From positions 14,738 to 78,737 of the forward strand of contig JALNZF010000014.1 in NCBI GenBank assembly GCA_023229435.1: a stretch of 64,000 bases of DNA, in the 5' to 3' direction. The notes under the pieces are model-generated. The model had not been told where the DNA came from and made no database searches. It worked only from the letters and a program-made list of their open reading frames with translations. This DNA comes from Nitrospirota bacterium. Its GTDB lineage: Bacteria; Nitrospirota; UBA9217. This document shows, piece by piece, positions 43,978 to 53,005 of this stretch (its first letter is position 1; each line of letters opens with the position of its first letter). Position numbers and translations under genes: made by a program.

Positions 43978-44307
43978 CTACCCCTGAATGCGACGTGTCA
44001 GCAAGCGACCGCGCATGCCGTACGGGTCAAAGCGGGCTTCGTTTTGCTTTCGTACCGCATCTGCCTGGGTCCCTCGCTGCCGTACATAGGCATCTACTTC
44101 GCCCGAATGTCTCAGATAGTAGCCGATCACCGCGTAGATATCGGCAAGATTCAAGGATGGGTACTGCTGGACGATCTCTTCAGCCGTCGCGCCTTCAGAA
44201 AAGGCCGCTATCACCGTCTCCAATGTTACGCGCGTTCCACCGACACGTACAACGCCGTTTGAATCAGCGCGCAACGGAATGACTTCATTAGCAATTGTGA
44301 TGGTCAT
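43978..44307 (-). CDS. DUF433 antitoxin
   Basis: A 109-residue protein of the DUF433 family with an HTH-like core: IPLRADSNGVVRVGGTRVTLETVI and EGATAEEIVQQYPSLNLADIYAVIGYYL. AAAGGAGGTAA precedes the ATG at 44307, better than the in-frame start at 44331. It is the upstream partner of the PIN-like toxin gene and probably represses the pair. Confidence 0.85.
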   Translation of the reverse strand: MTITIANEVIPLRADSNGVVRVGGTRVTLETVIAAFSEGATAEEIVQQYPSLNLADIYAVIGYYLRHSGEVDAYVRQRGTQADAVRKQNEARFDPYGMRGRLLTRRIQG

Positions 44308-44395
44308 GGAATTTACCTCCTTTGCATCCATATTATATGACTATTGCGGTTTCGTCTACATTATTTTATAGCGCGGCCAAGGCCGCAACCAATCC

Positions 44396-44475
44396 CCCTC
44401 ACCTCTTATCCTCTCCCTCCCCCGATAAAAGCATTCGAGGGCAGGCTCCGGGGAGAGGAAGTGATGGAGAGGGTG
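44396..44475. repeat. Composite dispersed repeat downstream of dxs
   Basis: A CCCCTCACCT...CCTCTCCCT hairpin element is interrupted by CCCCCGATAAAAGCATTCGA plus GGGCAGGCTCCGGGGAGAGG, so two repeat families are nested here. Confidence 0.75.
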
Positions 44476-44519
44476 CTTCTCCATCATAGTGATAGGGCTG
44501 AGGGCCTCCCGCAGTCCGC

Positions 44520-46442
44520 CTACACGTCCATTGCCCTGATCTGAGTCACCGGCGCGACCACCTTCAACCGGGTCTTCTCGATAAATTCCCTGACCGAAGC
44601 ATAAATTCCATCGGCATCCAGACCATACTTCCGCCGGAGGATCTGCTGTGCTCCGTGCTCGATGAACGCATCCGGCACACCGATTCGATGCGTCTTGATC
44701 CCGGCAACGCTGTTTGCATCGAGGCATTCGAGCACCGCGCTTCCAAAGCCGCCGGAGAGGGCGTGCTCCTCGACGGTTACGATCCTTCCTGTCTTCTTTG
44801 CAACGGAAATGATCATCGTTTCATCGAGCGGTTTCACGAACCGCGCGTTCACCACTGATGCGGAGATCCCTTCGTCCTCAAGCCGTTTTGCGGCTTCCAT
44901 CGACGGGCCGACCATGTTGCCGATTGCGATGATGGCGACATCGTTCCCGTTCCTGATCAATTCGGCCTTCCCGATCTCGAGCGTCTTCAACTCCTGGTCC
45001 ATGGGAACGCCGCAACCGGTGCCGCGAGGATAGCGCACTGCCGAAGGACCGTTGTATTCCACCGCCGTCTTGAGCATATGCTGAAGCTCGTTCTCGTCCT
45101 TGGGGGCCATCATCACGATGTTCGGGATGTGGCGCAGGTAGGCGATATCAAACACGCCGTGGTGCGATGGCCCGTCCTCGCCTACGAGGCCGGCGCGGTC
45201 AAGCGCGAGCGTCACCGGCAGGTTCTGGAGACAGAGGTCGTGCACTATCTGGTCATAGGCGCGCTGGGTGAACGTGGAGTAGATGGCGGCAACCGGATGC
45301 ATCCCCTCCACGGCAAGTCCGCAGGCAAACGTGACGCCGTGGGACTCGGCAATGCCCACGTCAAAGAACCTGTCGGGAAAGCGTTCGGCGAACTTGTCGA
45401 GCCCGGTGCCCTCGGACATGGCCGCCGAGATGGCGACGATCTTTTCGTTGTCCTCGGCGAGACTGATCATGGTCTGTCCGAACACCTCGGTGTAGCTCAT
45501 GACGGACTGCTTTTTTACGGTAACCTTGCCCGTTGCCGGATCAAAGGGAGGCACGCCGTGATACTGCGACGGTCTGCACTCCGCGAACTCGCAGCCTTTT
45601 CCCTTTTTGGTAATAACATGCACCAGGACCGGCCAGGTGTATTCCTGGATATTCCGGAAGGTCTCGAGCATATGGTCGATATTATGGCCGTCGATGGGTC
45701 CGATGTACTGGAATCCCAGGTCCTCGAACAACATTCCCGGCACCATCAGGCCCTTGATAGAGTCCTCGGCCTTCTTCGCAAGATTGAACATGGACTCGCC
45801 TACCTTGGGGATGCCCTGCAGGAAGTTCTTGGTCTCCCGGCGCAGCCTGGTGTAAAAGTGCCCGGTCAGCATTCTGCTGAGATACGATGAAAGCGCCCCC
45901 ACGTTCGGCGATATGGACATCTCGTTGTCGTTCAGGATCACGATGAGCTTCTTTTTCAAATGTCCCGCCTGGTTCAATCCCTCGAACGCCAGCCCCGCGG
46001 AGATGGACCCGTCTCCGATCACGGCGATCACGTGGAAGTCCTCTCCTTTGATGTCCCGTGCCGAGACCATGCCGAGGGCGGCGGAAATGGACGTACTGGC
46101 ATGCCCCACATCAAAATGGTCGTAAGGACTTTCCTCACGCTTGGGGAAACCGCTGATCCCGCCGTGCTGCCGCAGTGTCGGGAACCGGTGCCGTCTGCCG
46201 GTCAGTATCTTGTGAGCATAGGCCTGGTGCCCCACATCCCAGACGATCTTGTCCGTAGGTGTATCAAAGGCGTAATGAAGCGCGATGGTCAGATCAACAA
46301 CCCCCAGGCTCGGGGCAAGATGGCCTCCGGTCTGCGACACCACACTGATGATCTCCTTCCGGAGTTCCTCGGCAAGCGTCGGCAATTCCGCCGGGGGAAG
46401 CGTCCTCAGTTCTTGAACATTGTTCACTTTGTCGAGTATCAT
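44520..46442 (-). CDS. dxs: 1-deoxy-D-xylulose-5-phosphate synthase
   Basis: A 640-residue thiamine-diphosphate enzyme that joins pyruvate and glyceraldehyde 3-phosphate, the entry step of the MEP isoprenoid pathway. The ThDP motif is GDGSISAGLAFEGLNQAG with NDNEMSI. Other markers are ILTGRRHRFPTLRQHGGISGFPKR near the N-terminus, DRAGLVGEDGPSHHG, and the C-terminal transketolase domain. It lies 119 bases downstream of ispA. All domains are complete. Confidence 0.96.
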   Translation of the reverse strand: MILDKVNNVQELRTLPPAELPTLAEELRKEIISVVSQTGGHLAPSLGVVDLTIALHYAFDTPTDKIVWDVGHQAYAHKILTGRRHRFPTLRQHGGISGFPKREESPYDHFDVGHASTSISAALGMVSARDIKGEDFHVIAVIGDGSISAGLAFEGLNQAGHLKKKLIVILNDNEMSISPNVGALSSYLSRMLTGHFYTRLRRETKNFLQGIPKVGESMFNLAKKAEDSIKGLMVPGMLFEDLGFQYIGPIDGHNIDHMLETFRNIQEYTWPVLVHVITKKGKGCEFAECRPSQYHGVPPFDPATGKVTVKKQSVMSYTEVFGQTMISLAEDNEKIVAISAAMSEGTGLDKFAERFPDRFFDVGIAESHGVTFACGLAVEGMHPVAAIYSTFTQRAYDQIVHDLCLQNLPVTLALDRAGLVGEDGPSHHGVFDIAYLRHIPNIVMMAPKDENELQHMLKTAVEYNGPSAVRYPRGTGCGVPMDQELKTLEIGKAELIRNGNDVAIIAIGNMVGPSMEAAKRLEDEGISASVVNARFVKPLDETMIISVAKKTGRIVTVEEHALSGGFGSAVLECLDANSVAGIKTHRIGVPDAFIEHGAQQILRRKYGLDADGIYASVREFIEKTRLKVVAPVTQIRAMDV

Positions 46443-46561
46443 GGATACCTCACGTGATAAGGTTACGGTGACGACGCCGGTTTCGGTTAGGGATTCGTTG
46501 TTCGTCTTAAGGACGCTTCACGTTACCGACAGACGATACGGGCTTCGTTGCCTTCCCCTCT

Positions 46562-47452
46562 CTAATTTACCCTGTTCACAATATACTTCGCCAGTTCCCT
46601 TAGCGGGTCCGCCTTGTGGTCAAAATCCCTCAGGGAATGAATGGCCTTATCCGCAACCTCGTTGGCCCTCAGGCGCGATCCTTCGAGACCGAAAAAGCTG
46701 GGGAAGGTCCTCTTGCCTTTTTTCAGGTCGCTGCCGACGTCCTTGCCGAGCTCCTCCTGCTTACCCGTAATATCGAGGATATCATCAGCGATCTGAAAAG
46801 CGAGACCGGCCAGTTCACCATACCGGGTCAGGGCCTTGAGCCGTTTCTCATTTGCCTTCGCATAGATGGCGCCGACCCGCACTGAAGCACGGATGAGCGC
46901 GCCGGTCTTGTGAGTATGGATGTATTCGAGCGTGGGGAAATCGATCTCTTTGCCCTCGGACTCCATGTCAATCACCTGCCCTCCCACCATGCCGAAAACG
47001 CCGGACGCCGTGCTGATCTCTTTGATGGTGGTAATGAGCCTGTTCGCGGGGACCGCTTTTGTCCGGCGGGTATCGGACAGCACTTCGAATGCCATATTCA
47101 AAAGCCCGTCCCCCGCGAGGATGGCAATGGCCTCGCCATATACCTTATGGCAGGTCGGCCGTCCGCGCCTGAAATCATCATTGTCCATTGCGGGAAGGTC
47201 ATCGTGGATCAGCGAGTACGTATGAATGAGTTCCAGCGACCCTGCCAGGGGAAGCAGACCGGATGTCCTCGCGCCAAGCGCTTCGGCAGCCGCGATGGCC
47301 AGAATGGGCCGCACCCGCTTGCCGCCGGCAAAGAGACTGTAGCGCATGGCCTCATGCACCGAGGGCGGGAACATCTTCGCAGGGGGAACGAGCTTTTCGA
47401 GCGTCTTGTCAACGATGACTTTTTTTTTGGAAAGGTATGATATTATGTCCAT
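46562..47452 (-). CDS. ispA: Polyprenyl diphosphate synthase (farnesyl/geranylgeranyl type)
   Basis: A 296-residue trans-prenyltransferase. It has GGKRVRPILAIAAAEALG, the first Asp-rich motif LIHDDLPAMDNDD and the second, FQIADDILDITGK. It condenses isopentenyl diphosphate onto allylic diphosphates, downstream of the MEP pathway that starts with dxs. The frame is open to 47518, but the family start is MDIISYLSKKK at 47452. No clear Shine-Dalgarno is seen. Confidence 0.93.
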   Translation of the reverse strand: MDIISYLSKKKVIVDKTLEKLVPPAKMFPPSVHEAMRYSLFAGGKRVRPILAIAAAEALGARTSGLLPLAGSLELIHTYSLIHDDLPAMDNDDFRRGRPTCHKVYGEAIAILAGDGLLNMAFEVLSDTRRTKAVPANRLITTIKEISTASGVFGMVGGQVIDMESEGKEIDFPTLEYIHTHKTGALIRASVRVGAIYAKANEKRLKALTRYGELAGLAFQIADDILDITGKQEELGKDVGSDLKKGKRTFPSFFGLEGSRLRANEVADKAIHSLRDFDHKADPLRELAKYIVNRVN

Positions 47453-47544
47453 AGGTGAGAAGCAAGCTCCAATTATCAAGCGCCAAATTACAAATAAGCG
47501 CCAATATCCAAGCATCACATTCCAAACGTTTGGTCATTGCGATT

Positions 47545-47706
47545 TGTATCTACTCAGGTCAAAATCTGTTAGCCGCGAAAGAACCCCCGATAAGACATTT
47601 CGAGGGCAGGCTCCAGGATCGCAGAGAGAATTAAAAACTGAAATACATGGTTTCAGGCTGTTCTTTGAGTTCTTTGCGTTCTTTTGCGGCCAACCTGAGT
47701 AGTTGC
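47545..47706. repeat. Dispersed intergenic repeat, copy B
   Basis: Near-identical to 1195-1361. It occupies most of the gap between xseB and ispA, genes usually packed tightly, so it probably arrived later. Confidence 0.85.
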
Positions 47707-47752
47707 TGTGATTTGGTAATTGGTTATTATTGGGAATTTGGAATTTGTTCCC

Positions 47753-47980
47753 TCATTCCTCTTCTTCAAACGGTTTCGCGACCATATTCCCGGCCTTATC
47801 TTTGAGCAGGATCTCCACCTTTCGCTCGGCCTCTTCCAGCCGGGTGTTGCAAATGCGTGAAAGCCGGATACCCTCCTCGAACAATTTCAGCGACTGCTCC
47901 AGCGGGAGATCTCCCTGCTCAAGCTTCTGCACGATTTCCTCGAGCCGCGCCAGCGCTCTTTCAAACTTTTTTTCCGCCAT
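47753..47980 (-). CDS. xseB: Exodeoxyribonuclease VII small subunit
   Basis: A 75-residue helical protein (MAEKKFERALARLEEIVQKLEQGDLPLEQSLKLFEEG) matching XseB in length and in the LEEIVxxLExGDLxLExSLxLFEEG pattern. Several copies bind each XseA chain to form the single-strand-specific exonuclease VII. I take the second Met (47980) as start. Its partner xseA is about 3.8 kb upstream on the same strand, separated by the HEAT and HD-GYP genes. Confidence 0.93.
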   Translation of the reverse strand: MAEKKFERALARLEEIVQKLEQGDLPLEQSLKLFEEGIRLSRICNTRLEEAERKVEILLKDKAGNMVAKPFEEEE

Positions 47981-48135
47981 ACCCGTAAACACTCCACCGG
48001 TGAAGACAGTTTGGAAATTCCTGCGTTTAAAATTAATTATATCCGGAAGATAACGGCAAAATCAAGAGAAATAGGGTGAAAAGCGCTTTTTCTCTGTGAG
48101 AACGGTGTGTTGAATAATAGTGCGGCGAGAGGGCG

Positions 48136-49566
48136 CTAATCGATATATTGCTTTATATCGATCTTGGCCGCTTGAGGATCGATCGTACCAACGATGGAGC
48201 GTACATACTTCCCGTTCACCGTCTCCAGGAGACTGACGTCCGCACCGGTCTCCCTTTCCGATCCGTCGAACGCGGTGAGAAGCAGTACCCGGGGCCGCAG
48301 AAGGTCACGGGTCTGATGCATGACGAGCCCCACCTCGCCCGTATCCAGTTTGAGGACCGTACCAACCGGGAAGATCCCGATCATGTTGACAAAGGCTTTG
48401 ACAAGGATGGGGTCGAAGGCTTTTCCGCGATTCTTGAGCAGTATCCTGATCGCCTGATAAGGAGTTGTACGGGAACTGTAGTATACCCGGTTGGCGGTAA
48501 TGGCTTCGTAGGCATCGGCGAGGGAAACGATCTGTGAAAAAAGATGCGGCTTATGGTCGTCTTCAACGTGAGGGTATCCATGGATGTCGCCATGCTGATG
48601 ATGTTCAAAGGCCGCTACCATGGCCATTTTGGTAACCCCCGGGACATCAGCGAGGACCAGCGCCCCTTCCACGGGATGTTGTTGGATGATCCCCCACTCC
48701 TCCTCCGTCAGTTTTCCGGGTTTGTTGATAATCTCCAGCGGAAGGGTCACCTTGCCGATGTCGTGGAGGAGACCTGCTATCCCCAGGACGGCGATCTGGC
48801 GTTTTTCGAGCGACAGGAACGATCCCAGGGAAATGGCCAGAATGGATGTATTCACCGAGTGGGCGAACGTATATTCATCATACATCTTGATGCTTGTCAG
48901 GCCCATGAAGGCATCGCGGTTCTCAAGGATATCATCAACCATGGTCTGAACGGTCGTGTTCATTTTGCGCATGTTGACCGCCTTGTCAAGATGCACGGAG
49001 CGAATCATCTCCTTCACCGTGCCTACGGCATCCGTATAGCCCGTGGAGGCCTTTTTTGCCTGTTTGATGGCGCTCCCGACCTTTTTATCAACGATAAGCG
49101 CCCGGTGGAGATCAATATGAGATATGCTTTCCTGATCGAGCGCTGCGTTGAGGCCTCCCTCGGATTCAAAGAACGCCGGCTCTTTGCTCATCAGGACGGC
49201 AAACTTGATGATCTCCTGTTCCGTGAGGCCGGGCTTAAACATGATCCCGCCGATGTCTCTGATGACAAATTGCTCCATGACGAGGGACAGGCTCTGGTCA
49301 ACAGGCACTGAATGGGTCTCGAAAAACAGTTCTCCCCCGACAAGATAGAACGCCACTTCCTTTCGATCCACCAGCAATTCCCGGATCTTGGTCAAAAGCT
49401 TTTCGGCCGATGAAAGCGAGGAAGGGTGAGATTCAGGATAGAGGGTCGCGTTTTTCAACACAGCCGCCAAATACTGGAACGTGACCCTGGCCGCGGTGAT
49501 CAGCTGCTGTTTCGCATAAAAGGACTGTTTCGCCTCTCCCCGGCTATCGCGTCGCTCGTCCGCCAT
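48136..49566 (-). CDS. HD-GYP domain protein, putative c-di-GMP phosphodiesterase
   Basis: A 476-residue protein. The N-terminal half (about 15-170) resembles the start of the HEAT gene product upstream (ATLYPESHP versus VKLYPANNP). The C-terminal HD-GYP domain has HSVNTSILAI, HDIGKVTLP, QQHPVEGA, HHQHGDIHGYP (GYP present) and SLADAYEAITANR, all typical of cyclic-di-GMP phosphodiesterases. No signal or membrane segment is seen. Its start overlaps the HEAT gene by 23 bases, so the two are translationally coupled and probably work together. Confidence 0.87.
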   Translation of the reverse strand: MADERRDSRGEAKQSFYAKQQLITAARVTFQYLAAVLKNATLYPESHPSSLSSAEKLLTKIRELLVDRKEVAFYLVGGELFFETHSVPVDQSLSLVMEQFVIRDIGGIMFKPGLTEQEIIKFAVLMSKEPAFFESEGGLNAALDQESISHIDLHRALIVDKKVGSAIKQAKKASTGYTDAVGTVKEMIRSVHLDKAVNMRKMNTTVQTMVDDILENRDAFMGLTSIKMYDEYTFAHSVNTSILAISLGSFLSLEKRQIAVLGIAGLLHDIGKVTLPLEIINKPGKLTEEEWGIIQQHPVEGALVLADVPGVTKMAMVAAFEHHQHGDIHGYPHVEDDHKPHLFSQIVSLADAYEAITANRVYYSSRTTPYQAIRILLKNRGKAFDPILVKAFVNMIGIFPVGTVLKLDTGEVGLVMHQTRDLLRPRVLLLTAFDGSERETGADVSLLETVNGKYVRSIVGTIDPQAAKIDIKQYID

Positions 49567-51649
49567 CGCCCTGTCTCCTCTCGATTTCCTTCATGGACTG
49601 CAGCGCCGCGGAGCGGAGCTCCAATTGGAGCGTCCTCGATCTCCACCATTTTACGCGTCGATATCTGTTCAGAAATTCTCCCGCATCCGCTCCACCGATC
49701 TTTCCCAGCGTCTTGATCGCCTCGAGCGTAAGCTCCTGGTTGCTCTTCTTAAGCGGCCTGTTGGCCAGGAAATCCATAAGAGCGTTTGCCGCTTCAAGGC
49801 CGGCCCCCTTCACTACTGCGATACCGCGAATGGACATCAACTGGATATCCGCCTCTTTGTCGTTCAAAAACGTCGCCAGCAGGCTTGCCGCCTTTTTCCC
49901 GCCGATCGAGAGCAGCCCCTTGACCACTTCCTGCCGAATCCGGAAATTAGCATGGCCGGCCACTTTGCTGAGGAACGCTATCGCCTGGTCGGCCTTGCTC
50001 TCCCCAAGGATGCTCACGATATTGCGCACATAGTACCAGCGTTCGTCCGCAAGGTGCTCACCGATCAACATGATCTGGTTCTTTCCCAGGTCTTTTGCAA
50101 AATCGAGGTACGCTTTTCTTGTCGACCGGTCTTTTTCTTCCGCGAGCAGTTCCAGCAGCACTTCAGTCGACTCACGTTCCATGATGGACAAATAGGAATA
50201 GGCTGCAACATACTCAGGAGAGCCTTTGGGGTATCGCCGCAGATCGGCGATCGTCTCCATGATATTGGATCGGGACGCCGCCTTCCTGATCGCTTCCATC
50301 ATGCGCGGTTTGAATACCGGGTCAACAGGCGTAAGGAACGCACTACCGATCATCAGGGCTGTCGTGTAATCCTTTTTCTTGAGAAGATAGCTCATCATGT
50401 CCTCGAGCTGGTGAACGACACTCGAAAGCAGTTCAATCTCTTTTCCCGCGGTGGCCGGGCGATGATGGTCCTTCATCTGGAGCAGTAAAAAGAGCAGTGT
50501 GCGCACTGCCGCCTCGATTATGTCGGACTCCATACCCGCCGTGCTCATATTCTTGAGCGCCTCCATCTCTTCCGGAGTATACTCCGCCATGTCCCGTGCT
50601 ATATCGGCAAGGTCCGGGGAAATCGGAACCCCCTCGAGAGACGCGGGCGTCGGCGGAAAAGAAAGAGTCGGCGTGGGTACGGTCTTCTTTGTTGACGATT
50701 GTTTCAGGAGCTCTTTCACTTGCGGCATGGTCCACGCATTGGAAAATCTTCCCGTCAGGATCTCATGAAGCTCATTCGGCACTTGTTCTTCAAGTGCGTC
50801 CTTCTGTTCGCTTAAACTCTCTTCGTCCAGTTCCCGGTATAATTTTCCGGCAATGATCTTTTCACGATAGGGTGGTTCGAGCGAGAGAACGGATTTTGCC
50901 AGCCCCTCGAACAGGATATCGCTCTGGTCAGGGTCTTCGTCACGGATTTTGCGCCCACCTTCCAGATAAAGCGTGTAGAGGCGGTCTTCGACGCTTTCAC
51001 GCTCATCCCGCGTTTGCATAGCCAGAGAGAGCATGCTGGAGCCGAATCCCACGGGATCGTTCATGAGGTCATCGAGGATCAGTGTGCGGCCTGCAAAGAC
51101 GATTTCTTTCTTTGCCGTGGCAGGATTGAGCGCTCTGGACGGACTCTCGGTCTGTTTCCTTTCCTCCGGCGACCGGCTTTCTTTCCTCGTCAAAATGACC
51201 TCATCCAGACCTGACTCAGTGATCTGGATGTGTGTTGCCCCGTCTTCCCACAGAATCGAAGAAATCCCGCTTTTCATCGCAAGCTCTTCCGGCGATAGAG
51301 CAAGGGCGCGATAAAGGGCGATCAGCTGTTCTTCGGTCACCCCGTTTTTAAAGACGATCTCACGGACCCCCTTCGCGAAGATGTCCTGTGCGATGGTCTT
51401 GTTCAGCTGCGCCTCTTTCCCGATGGCGATGGTATGGTAGGTGAACTGTGTCTGGTGCACGCCAACGCGGTATTCCGGTGCGGTATTTAGAAAGTGGTCC
51501 AAAACCTCAAATGATTTTTTTATTGACTGGGAGTAAATGGGGTTGTTGGCCGGATAGAGCTTAACAGCCCGTATCGCCGAGACAAGGCTCCGCATTACGT
51601 CTTGAACTTCCGGGGTAATAATTTCTTCCTGGCCTTCGTTGTTTTGCAT
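49544..51649 (-). CDS. HEAT-repeat protein coupled to the HD-GYP gene
   Basis: A 701-residue soluble protein. The N-terminal part (about 1-150) shares with the HD-GYP protein a region around AIRAVKLYPANNPIYSQSI and GVREIVFKNGVTEEQLIALY. The C-terminal third (about 520-690) holds HEAT-like repeats, for example AIAFLSKVAGHANFRIRQEVVKGLLSIGGKKAAS. HEAT arrays are protein scaffolds. Close linkage to an HD-GYP gene suggests an adaptor for cyclic-di-GMP signalling; no direct evidence. Confidence 0.8.
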   Translation of the reverse strand: MQNNEGQEEIITPEVQDVMRSLVSAIRAVKLYPANNPIYSQSIKKSFEVLDHFLNTAPEYRVGVHQTQFTYHTIAIGKEAQLNKTIAQDIFAKGVREIVFKNGVTEEQLIALYRALALSPEELAMKSGISSILWEDGATHIQITESGLDEVILTRKESRSPEERKQTESPSRALNPATAKKEIVFAGRTLILDDLMNDPVGFGSSMLSLAMQTRDERESVEDRLYTLYLEGGRKIRDEDPDQSDILFEGLAKSVLSLEPPYREKIIAGKLYRELDEESLSEQKDALEEQVPNELHEILTGRFSNAWTMPQVKELLKQSSTKKTVPTPTLSFPPTPASLEGVPISPDLADIARDMAEYTPEEMEALKNMSTAGMESDIIEAAVRTLLFLLLQMKDHHRPATAGKEIELLSSVVHQLEDMMSYLLKKKDYTTALMIGSAFLTPVDPVFKPRMMEAIRKAASRSNIMETIADLRRYPKGSPEYVAAYSYLSIMERESTEVLLELLAEEKDRSTRKAYLDFAKDLGKNQIMLIGEHLADERWYYVRNIVSILGESKADQAIAFLSKVAGHANFRIRQEVVKGLLSIGGKKAASLLATFLNDKEADIQLMSIRGIAVVKGAGLEAANALMDFLANRPLKKSNQELTLEAIKTLGKIGGADAGEFLNRYRRVKWWRSRTLQLELRSAALQSMKEIERRQGDGGRATR

Positions 51650-51767
51650 AGTGTTAATGTAGCATAAGAGCGTCTCAGTGTCAAAATAAGAACGTGCAAT
51701 TTCCCATCATCAAATGATCGAGTATTGTTGTGACAGCTCCTTGAACGACACAGGATATTCTCGGCAG

Positions 51768-52988
51768 CTACGGATTGTCCGCTGCGTCCTGCCTCACCAC
51801 CCGGGACAAGACCTCGCCCTCATGGAGCCTGGATATGATCAGATCGCCGGGCTCGACAGCCCTGGCATCTTTGAGGATCACCCCTTCAGGCATTTTTCTT
51901 GTTATGCTGTATCCGCGCGAAAGGATGCCGAGCGGATTTAAATGGTCGAGACCCGCCGTCAAAGACGTGAGCTGCGCCCGGTCCCTGCGCACATGCTGCC
52001 GAAGTCCCAGCGCCATCCGGCGGACCAGTTCATCCACCCGTTGCACGACCTGTTCAACTCTCCGCCTCGGGTCCCCCAAAAGACGGAAATTCTCGCGGAG
52101 CGACGCGCGCGCCGTTTCGATCTTCTGTTCAATGCGGCCGACCAGTCTGATTTCGAGAGAACGAATAGTGTCCTGAAAACGCTCCTCGCTCTCCACCACC
52201 ATCTCCGCTGCCGCGGATGGCGTCGGCGCTCGCAGGTCAGCGACAAAATCAGAGATCGTATAGTCCGTCTCGTGACCGACCGCGGAAATGAGCGGGATCT
52301 TTGAGGCAGCGATCGCGCGCGCCACCGATTCCTCATTGAAGGCCCAGAGGTCTTCGAGTGAACCGCCGCCGCGGCCCATGATCATCACCTCAACGATCTT
52401 CTCCCTGTTGAAATAATGAATTGCCTCAACAAGAGCGGGGGCGGCATCGATGCCCTGCACCGGCACGGGATAGAGAAAAATATGCATCCGGGGATGGCGG
52501 CGCTTGATCACGCGCAGCATATCACGGATCGCGGCGCCGGTCGGTGACGTGATGATACCAATGCGCCGGGGAAGGAGCGGAAGCGGCTTTTTGCGACCAA
52601 GATCGAAGAGACCTTCCTTATCGAGCCGCGCCTTGAGCTGTTCATAGGCTAGCTGGAGCGCGCCCACTCCCTTGGGTTCGATATAATCGAGAATGAGCTG
52701 GTACTCACCGCGCGGGTCATAGACACTGATCCTGCCCCTGCACAGCACCTGTATGCCGTGCTGGAGCGTGAACTTGAGGAACCGGAGTGAGGAGCGGAAC
52801 ATGACCGCGCGGACCTGGGCGTGTTCGTCCTTGAGCGTGAAATAGGCGTGACCGGACTGGGGTATGCTGAGGTTCGAGAGCTCACCTTCCACCCAGACGT
52901 CGGGAAACGCCCCTTCGAGGAGGGTTTTTATCTGAGTGGTAAGCTGAGTGACGGTTAAAACATGAGACTTATTTGACCCTTGATCCAT
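51768..52988 (-). CDS. xseA: Exodeoxyribonuclease VII large subunit
   Basis: 406 residues. The N-terminal OB-fold (VLTVTQLTTQIKTLLEGAFPDVWVEGELSN) is followed by the catalytic domain with RIGIITSPTGAAIRDML, IMGRGGGSLEDLWAFNEE and SAVGHETDYTISDFVADLRAPTPSAAAE, then coiled coil. It degrades single-stranded DNA with XseB. The frame is open far upstream, but that extension is antisense to ymdB; the ATG at 52988 (MDQGSNKSH) is used. The start sits in a GGGTCATGG-type word repeat, so an internal start near 52958 is possible. Confidence 0.94.
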   Translation of the reverse strand: MDQGSNKSHVLTVTQLTTQIKTLLEGAFPDVWVEGELSNLSIPQSGHAYFTLKDEHAQVRAVMFRSSLRFLKFTLQHGIQVLCRGRISVYDPRGEYQLILDYIEPKGVGALQLAYEQLKARLDKEGLFDLGRKKPLPLLPRRIGIITSPTGAAIRDMLRVIKRRHPRMHIFLYPVPVQGIDAAPALVEAIHYFNREKIVEVMIMGRGGGSLEDLWAFNEESVARAIAASKIPLISAVGHETDYTISDFVADLRAPTPSAAAEMVVESEERFQDTIRSLEIRLVGRIEQKIETARASLRENFRLLGDPRRRVEQVVQRVDELVRRMALGLRQHVRRDRAQLTSLTAGLDHLNPLGILSRGYSITRKMPEGVILKDARAVEPGDLIISRLHEGEVLSRVVRQDAADNP

Positions 52989-53005
52989 GACCCCTGACCC
53001 ATGAC

